From the NCBI GenBank assembly GCA_963827585.1, contig CAWHCK010000047.1, positions 124,001 through 188,000 of the forward strand: DNA of 64,000 nt, read 5' to 3'. This document shows positions 58,871 to 64,000 of this stretch, piece after piece. The DNA is from VAZQ01 sp963827585 (GTDB taxonomy: Bacteria; Pseudomonadota; Alphaproteobacteria; Rhizobiales; Xanthobacteraceae). The notes beneath the pieces were generated by a model, which ran no database searches, had not been told where the DNA came from, and saw only the letters and a list, made by a program, of their open reading frames with translations. Both the position numbers and the translations under genes were made by a program. Positions within the stretch are counted from its first letter, which is position 1. The number at the start of each line of letters is the position of its first letter.

Positions 58871-59846
58871 ATGAAGCGCCGGGAGTTCATGATGCTCCTG
58901 AGCGGCTCAGCTTCGTGGCCGCTCACCGCGCGCGCAACCCCTGCCGAAGCTGCCGACCATCGGAGTCATCGGCCCGACCAATGCGGCGGTCGCGGGCCAG
59001 TGGACCACCGCCCTTGTGCAGCGGTTGCGCGAGCTCGGCTGGATCGAAGGCCGCACCGTCACGATCGAGTATCGTTGGGCGCAAGGGCGCGCGGAACGGG
59101 CCGCCGAGATCGCGGATGAGTTCGTCCGCCTCAAGGTCGATGTCATCGTCACGTCGGGGACGATAAATGTAACGGCGGCAAAGCAGGCGACCTCGGCTAC
59201 TCCGATCGTATTCGCGGCGGCAGCAGACCCGATCGGCAACGGCCTCGTTGCAAGCCTTGCGCGTCCCGGCGGCAACGCCACCGGCTTGTCCAGCCAGTCA
59301 ACCGATCTCGCCGCCAAGCGAATTGAGCTCTTGCACGAAGCGATACCCAACTTGCGCCGGATGGCAGTCATGATCAATCCCGCCTATCCCGGCACCAAAT
59401 TCGAGATGGCCGAAAATCAGGCCGCAGCGGGAACGCTCGGCGTCGAGCTCGTCACCCGCGAAATTCGGCGGACCGAGGACATCGCGCCCGCCTTCGACGC
59501 GATCACCGGGCGCGCGGAGGCGCTCAAGGTCGTGGGCGACCGGCTCACATTCGACAACCGTGTCCTGATCAACACCTTGGCGTTGGCCGCAGGTTTGCCG
59601 ACGATGCATGGCTTTCGGGCGCAGGTCGAAACCGGAGGCCTGATGTCCTACGGAGCCAACTTCCAGGATCTATCCCGACGCGCCGCCGACTATGTCGATA
59701 AGATTCTGCGCGGATCGAAGCCCGCCGACCTGCCGGTTCAGCAGCCTACCAAGTTCGACCTGTTCATCAATCTCAAGACCGCCAAGGCGCTCGGCCTCGA
59801 TCTCCCGGCCGCGTTGCTCGCCCGCGCCGACGAGGTGATTGAATGA
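58871..59846 (+). CDS. ABC-type substrate-binding protein (ABC_sub_bind family), two-base frameshift
   Basis: The start MKRREFMMLLSGSASWPLTA is the usual RRREF leader of this family. The mature domain (LPTIGVIGPTNAAVAGQW, RELGWIEGRTVTIEYRWA, ADPIGNGLVASLARPGGNAT, GLMSYGANFQDLSRRAADYV) is in another frame. The break is in the GC run at about 58926-58936; two more bases (one GC unit) give LTARAQPLPKLPTIG and a 325-residue protein of normal length. These receptors, related to TrpX, occur in many copies in rhizobia, often without transporter genes, as here. Confidence 0.87.
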
Positions 59847-59915
59847 ATGAGCAGCTCGACGAAGGCAGCGTTCAGCCCGGGTCCGATCGCGCCCGCCGGG
59901 GAAGCCGATCGGACG

Positions 59916-61058
59916 TCAATAGCCGCTCGAATAATCCCGGTGCCTTACAAGCGCCTTTGGACGATAGGGGCGGTCGCCGGTCACGCAACGTGCCGTGGGC
60001 AAGCCGAACCGGTTGCGGACGAAGTCTTCATGCAGGATGTCCGGCCCCTTGCCGTTTCGCACGCCTTCTCTGGTACCTTCGGTCCAGGTGCGGCCCCATC
60101 CGGTCCGCTCGTCGTGCTGGATGCCTTCGTGTGATGGCTTCAAGTTCAGCTTCGTCATATCCACGATGAGTGGATGTTCAACGGCCATTGCCTCCTTGAT
60201 CATCCACGCCAACGCCAGATCGGATAGGCCCGTCTCGGGATAGCCACCGCCGATGTCGGAATGCACGCCGGGGAACCAAACCTGCTTGATACGACCACGC
60301 GCCTTGGCCTCCGGCGATTCCTCCGACTCGTCCCAAATCTCCGGCGCGAAGATCTCGCGGTTTTCATCGATCGAGAGCGCTTGGCGTGCATAAGGGACGC
60401 GTGCATTCAGCGCGGCATCGTGGAAGGCATGACGCCACAAGACCAATCCGCTTGAGCCTGGAACGCCCAGCGCGCGCACGGTGTCCCAGACTCCGATGAA
60501 ATAAGGAAAGGGAGGGCTGCCGGCGTCCATCGAAAAGCTGCGGTAGCGGTCGCGATACTCCGAGCCAAGGGCAAGGCGCTCCTTCTCCTTTTCATTGCCC
60601 CCATAGTGCTTGTAGACCTTCTCAACCGCCTCCTCGACAAGTGCCAATCGGCCTGTCTTGTTTTGACGGTCGCGAGGACTGTTTCCCGCGGCGTCGCGTT
60701 GCGGAATGCCACACAGCGACAGCACGCCGCCGAGACTGCGTACCGTAAAGGCGCCACGACTGAAGCCGAACAGAAAAACCCGATCACCCGGTTCATAGTA
60801 TTCGATGAGCGCCGCGTAGCAGTCCTTGATATTTTGCGAGATTCCAAGGCCCGTCGCCCGGCTGGCGAGATCGTAGGCCCAACGCCACCACTCGCGCTTG
60901 TACTCCGCACCCAACCCCTCATCGTAGAAGGTTACCTGTTGAGCAGGGGCAGCCTTCTTCGTCGCATCCCAGAGCTTCCAGACATTGGTGCGCTCCGCTT
61001 TCGGCATGCTGGCGCCTTGGCCAGTGCCATCGGAAAGTATCACGACGTTCTTCGCCAT
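59916..61058 (-). CDS. DUF2235-domain hydrolase (Tle1-like alpha/beta hydrolase)
   Basis: The 380-residue product opens with NVVILSDGTGQGASMPKAER, the DUF2235 N-terminus. The nucleophile elbow is FLFGFSRGAFTVRSL with Ser100, and PYFIGVWDTVRALG and WFPGVHSDIGGGYP carry the likely aspartate and histidine. The family includes type VI secretion phospholipase effectors (Tle1) but also many non-secreted proteins. No secretion genes are near. It ends 70 bases from the convergent receptor gene. Proximity to a PLD-type gene 11 kb away may be chance. Confidence 0.85.
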   Translation of the reverse strand: MAKNVVILSDGTGQGASMPKAERTNVWKLWDATKKAAPAQQVTFYDEGLGAEYKREWWRWAYDLASRATGLGISQNIKDCYAALIEYYEPGDRVFLFGFSRGAFTVRSLGGVLSLCGIPQRDAAGNSPRDRQNKTGRLALVEEAVEKVYKHYGGNEKEKERLALGSEYRDRYRSFSMDAGSPPFPYFIGVWDTVRALGVPGSSGLVLWRHAFHDAALNARVPYARQALSIDENREIFAPEIWDESEESPEAKARGRIKQVWFPGVHSDIGGGYPETGLSDLALAWMIKEAMAVEHPLIVDMTKLNLKPSHEGIQHDERTGWGRTWTEGTREGVRNGKGPDILHEDFVRNRFGLPTARCVTGDRPYRPKALVRHRDYSSGY

Positions 61059-61198
61059 TTTGTCCCTCCGCTTTCACCCGTGCGGTGGCCGAATGATACA
61101 ACGCAGGGCGTGACGACAACAGGCGCTGGGCGAAGGGGGATTTGGTTAGACTGCGGAGCCGTCCCGCGAGCTATCGAATCTACGTCAGCACTCCGTCC

Positions 61199-61271
61199 TA
61201 GTGTCCCGATTCCGAAGTTCGTCGCATCTTGCAGCACGCTCAATACGAACTTCGGAATCGAAAAGACACTA
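61199..61271. repeat. Stem-loop intergenic repeat (TAGTGTC...GACACTA)
   Basis: The left arm TAGTGTCCCGATTCCGAAGT continues to CGT at 61222; the right arm ACGAACTTCGGAATCGAAAA runs to GACACTA at 61271. The core GATTCCGAAGTTCGT pairs exactly with ACGAACTTCGGAATC. It ends three bases before the P450 stop codon on the minus strand and may act as transcript end. Confidence 0.75.
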
Positions 61272-61273
61272 AA

Positions 61274-62476
61274 TTAGTGGGGGATGGCGACCGGCAAATG
61301 CTCAATCGCCTTGAGGCCTGGCCGCTTGCGCCACTTGATCTGGGATTCGTCTACCGCCAGCTCCAGTTTCGGCCAACGCCGGAATAGGGCCTTCAGCGCG
61401 CATGCTCCCTCGATGCGTGCGAGCTGATGGCCAAGGCAAAAATGAATTCCGGTGCCGAAGGCGATATGCCGGTTCGGCCTTCTCTCGAGATCGAGTTTAT
61501 CCGGATGTGCATTCGCTTGCGGATCCAGGTTCGCGGCCGCTAGCATGGGCATGATCCTTTCACCCTTCTTCAGCCGGACGCCGCCAAGCTCGATGTCCTT
61601 CCGCACGACGCGCGGTTTGGTGAATTGCACCGGCGAGATGAACCGTAAGAATTCCTCTACGGCCAGATTGGCCCGGCTCCAGTCTTCTTCCAGCCAGTCG
61701 CGGAGGCCGGGATTTTTCAAGAGTTCATGGACCGAGCCGCTGATCAGATGCGTGGTTGTTTCGTGCCCCGCGAACAGCAGCAGGAAGAGCATCGCCACCA
61801 TCTCGTTGCGGCTGATTTGTCCGCCTTCCTTCTCGACGCGCACAAGCTCGGCGACGAGACCCTCGCCACCATTCTCGCGTACGGCTTCCAAGTGCTTTTC
61901 CATATAGCGCTTCATCGCGAAAATATTCGGGATCATGCTCAGGAAGCCGATGGCGCCCGTGAAGCGCGTGAAGCCGCCCGCCCAGGCGGTGAACTTCTGC
62001 CTGTCGGCAAGCGGCAGGCCGAGAAGCTCGCAGATTACCGAAAGCGGCAACCTTCGCGCATAGCGGTCGACGAGATCGGCCGGACTTCCCTCTGCGAACA
62101 GCTCGTCGGCCAGTTCATCAGCGATCGCGAGGATGCGCGGCTCCATTTCGAGGACGGCCCGACGGCGGAAGGCCTCGTCGACGATGTCCCGCAACCTCCT
62201 GTGATCCGGCTCGTCCATCGACAGCATATTGTTGGCGAGCGTGCGCAGGATGCCCGGCATCCACCACTGGAATCCGGCGATGTTGCCGTCGTCCCGGCGC
62301 AGCGTGAAAGTCTCGCTGTCCTTCAATACTCGATCGGCCAAATCCTGCGTCGTCGTCGTCCAAACCTTCCCGACAATCGGGAACCGCACCTCGACCACCG
62401 GGCCTGCCGATCTCAGCTTCTCGATCTCGGCGGCGGGATTGCGAAAATAGTCCTGACTGGAAAAGTCTGCGCGCAT
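61274..62476 (-). CDS. Cytochrome P450
   Basis: The 400-residue soluble bacterial P450 has the I-helix motif FAGHETTTH, the ExxR motif VEEFLR and the heme loop FGTGIHFCLGHQ with the thiolate ligand Cys347. It inserts oxygen into an organic substrate with electrons from a ferredoxin or flavin partner, which is not encoded nearby. The start at 62476 follows AAGGATCG; the in-frame upstream extension to 62707 lacks P450 features. The 251-base gap upstream shows nothing recognisable. Confidence 0.92.
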   Translation of the reverse strand: MRADFSSQDYFRNPAAEIEKLRSAGPVVEVRFPIVGKVWTTTTQDLADRVLKDSETFTLRRDDGNIAGFQWWMPGILRTLANNMLSMDEPDHRRLRDIVDEAFRRRAVLEMEPRILAIADELADELFAEGSPADLVDRYARRLPLSVICELLGLPLADRQKFTAWAGGFTRFTGAIGFLSMIPNIFAMKRYMEKHLEAVRENGGEGLVAELVRVEKEGGQISRNEMVAMLFLLLFAGHETTTHLISGSVHELLKNPGLRDWLEEDWSRANLAVEEFLRFISPVQFTKPRVVRKDIELGGVRLKKGERIMPMLAAANLDPQANAHPDKLDLERRPNRHIAFGTGIHFCLGHQLARIEGACALKALFRRWPKLELAVDESQIKWRKRPGLKAIEHLPVAIPH

Positions 62477-62727
62477 GACCGATCCTTGTACGTGCCGAGG
62501 GGTTTCCTGCTCAGGCTCGCCACCAATCGACCATCGGCTTGCCAGCGAGGCGATCGAGGAAACCGTCGATACCCGTATACATAGATAGGAGTCTCTCCTC
62601 GTCATCGCCTGACATCGCGCGCCTGGACGCACCAATTTGCCGAAGTCCGTGTAGGAATTCGAGAAGGTGCGGCCGACCTCTTCATAAACGCTGCATATGG
62701 GATCCAAGGCGCCAGACGGGCGAGGAC

Positions 62728-63576
62728 CTACGGCTTGATGCTGGAGCGGACGAGCCAGTCGGCGATCAGGTTGACTGCCTCCTGCTCGCGCTCGCGATAG
62801 AAATGGTCGCAGTCGGGCACGAGCGCGAATTCGGCCGGGCCTCCGGCGCGTTCGACAAAGGCTTCACCGGGATAGATGTGCTTGGCCTCGCGATCGCCGC
62901 GCAGGAACAACACGGGACAGCGCACCTGCGGTGCCAGCTCCAGAATGTCGGGGCAGTCGTCGAGATAGTCGACGAACGTCTGCGCGCTGATCACCCACCA
63001 CCAGCCCGGGACTTGCATCAGATCGCTGCCCATGCCCGCCGCCACCAGCTCGCGGGCGCGCGCACTGAACTCCTCGAAACGCTCGCCGGCCATCAAGCCG
63101 GCTTGGCTGATCGTGCGGAACAGATTGTTCCCGCCCATGTGGGCGGAGAGCAATACCAGCGCGCGCACGCTCGTGCTGCCGGCACAGTGCTTCACCGCGA
63201 GCATTCCGCCGTTGGAATGACCGATAACGATCGGATCGGCATAGTCCCGCGTCGCGAGCCAGCGTTCCGCATGCTGGTTGTCCTCGATCATCTCGTGGAT
63301 GCGCTGGTAGGCGCCGCCCATGCGCTCTCGCGCGCTGCTCGTCATGATGTCATGGCCGCGGCGGTTGTAGGCGAGCACGGCGTAGCCCAGCCGCACCAGC
63401 AGCGGCGCAAAATGGCGCGGCACGCCGGTGTAGAAGTTTCCGCAATTCCCGTGCATGATGAGGATGGCACCTTTGCCGGCGCCGCTTTCCGGCTGGTAGA
63501 AGGCGCCATCGAGCGGATAGGTGCTGGTTTCGATCGACGCAAGTTCGAGTCTCATCGGTTCACCATTTCCCCCCAT
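62728..63576 (-). CDS. Alpha/beta hydrolase
   Basis: The 282-residue product has LIMHGNCGNFYTGVP (oxyanion region), PIVIGHSNGGMLAV with the nucleophile serine, LFLRGDREAKHI (acid) and PDCDHFYRE (histidine). It is soluble with no signal peptide. An ATG at 63555 (MRLELAS) is an alternative start. It diverges from the aldo/keto reductase, with 26 bases between starts. The substrate is unknown. Confidence 0.87.
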   Translation of the reverse strand: MGGNGEPMRLELASIETSTYPLDGAFYQPESGAGKGAILIMHGNCGNFYTGVPRHFAPLLVRLGYAVLAYNRRGHDIMTSSARERMGGAYQRIHEMIEDNQHAERWLATRDYADPIVIGHSNGGMLAVKHCAGSTSVRALVLLSAHMGGNNLFRTISQAGLMAGERFEEFSARARELVAAGMGSDLMQVPGWWWVISAQTFVDYLDDCPDILELAPQVRCPVLFLRGDREAKHIYPGEAFVERAGGPAEFALVPDCDHFYREREQEAVNLIADWLVRSSIKP

Positions 63577-63602
63577 TTTCGAAATCGAGCGGCGGCACAG
63601 CC

Positions 63603-64000
63603 ATGATCGGACGCAGGAAACTCGGACCTCTCGACGTGTCGGCCGTCGCGCTGGGCTGCATGAGCATGACGCCGATCTATGGCCTGCCCGATCCCGACGA
63701 GGCGGTCGCGACGCTGCACAAGGCGCCGGATCTCGGCATCGATTTCATCGATACATCCGATGCCTACGGAGCAAACGGCGCCAACGAGGAGCTGGTCGGT
63801 CGTGCCCTGAAGGGGCGTCGCGAAAAGTACATCCTTGCGACCAAGTTCGGCAACATTCGTCTGCCCGACGGCCGTCCCGGTGCCAAGGGCAGCCCGGAGC
63901 ACGTCATCGACGCCTGCGAGAAGAGCCTCAAGCGGCTCGGCACCGACGTCATCGACCTGTATTTCATCCATCGCGTCGACGACACCGTGCCGATCGAGGA
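63603..64000 (+). CDS. Aldo/keto reductase, truncated by the window end
   Basis: The first 132 residues are present. RRKLGPLDVSAVALGCMSM opens the TIM barrel. FIDTSDAYGANGANEELVGR has the catalytic aspartate and tyrosine, ILATKFGN the lysine, and LYFIHRVD the histidine of the tetrad. It reduces aldehydes or ketones with NADPH. The gene runs past base 64000. Confidence 0.93.
   Translation, partial: MIGRRKLGPLDVSAVALGCMSMTPIYGLPDPDEAVATLHKAPDLGIDFIDTSDAYGANGANEELVGRALKGRREKYILATKFGNIRLPDGRPGAKGSPEHVIDACEKSLKRLGTDVIDLYFIHRVDDTVPIE

Overview
The window looks like a chromosomal segment of a GC-rich alphaproteobacterium of the order Hyphomicrobiales (Bradyrhizobium / Xanthobacteraceae type). This is inferred from the many solute receptors of the Bug/TctC and ABC types with no membrane partners, several paralogous molybdenum hydroxylases, a form I aerobic CO dehydrogenase cluster, and palindromic intergenic repeats of the kind common in these genomes. 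No rRNA, tRNA, CRISPR array, transposase or phage gene was recognised.

Region 1 (0.1-33 kb) is catabolic. On the minus strand lie a CoxG-like protein, a TcuA-like flavoprotein, a molybdopterin large subunit, a damaged Bug receptor, pyrE, an XRE regulator and 2Fe-2S and FAD subunits of a molybdenum hydroxylase. A complete divergent M-S-L hydroxylase operon starts at 9171, with a small palindrome between the two operons. Then follow a UbiD-family decarboxylase, a coiled-coil protein, a Bug receptor, a third large subunit and an HpaB-like flavin monooxygenase. A convergent minus-strand group encodes a DUF2848 protein, a cupin, an amidase, a second UbiD-family decarboxylase and an ABC receptor. 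A plus-strand hydrolase and amidase precede the cox genes. Together this suggests uptake, hydroxylation, decarboxylation and amide hydrolysis of aromatic or N-heteroaromatic acids; no substrate can be named from sequence.

Region 2 (29.2-35.4 kb) is a form I CO dehydrogenase cluster, coxMSL-coxD-coxE. CoxL has the AYRCSFR loop and CoxS has all eight cluster cysteines. coxF and the accessory genes coxB, C, H, I and K are not here, and the only CoxG-like gene is 28 kb away.

Region 3 (35.7-44.7 kb) holds an acyl-CoA dehydrogenase, a cell-wall amidase, an extradiol dioxygenase, a crotonase-family protein, an acyl-CoA thioesterase, a Sel1-repeat protein, a Bug receptor, an L,D-transpeptidase and a possible 34-38 residue membrane protein.

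Region 4 (45.2-58.0 kb) is the most unusual part: three genes overlapping stop-to-start that encode a 998-residue phospholipase D-superfamily protein, a 1216-residue protein with fibronectin III-like segments, and an approximately 2050-residue beta-rich protein. None has an obvious signal peptide. Short remnants of Bug-receptor C-termini lie on both sides. I cannot name the system.

Region 5 (58.4-64 kb) has a small secreted protein, an ABC-type receptor, a DUF2235 (Tle1-like) hydrolase, a cytochrome P450, an alpha/beta hydrolase and the start of an aldo/keto reductase.

Eight otherwise intact genes carry one or two 1-2 base indels, mostly in short homopolymers or a GC dinucleotide run. This looks more like consensus sequence error than gene decay, so I list them as full-length genes with the shift marked.
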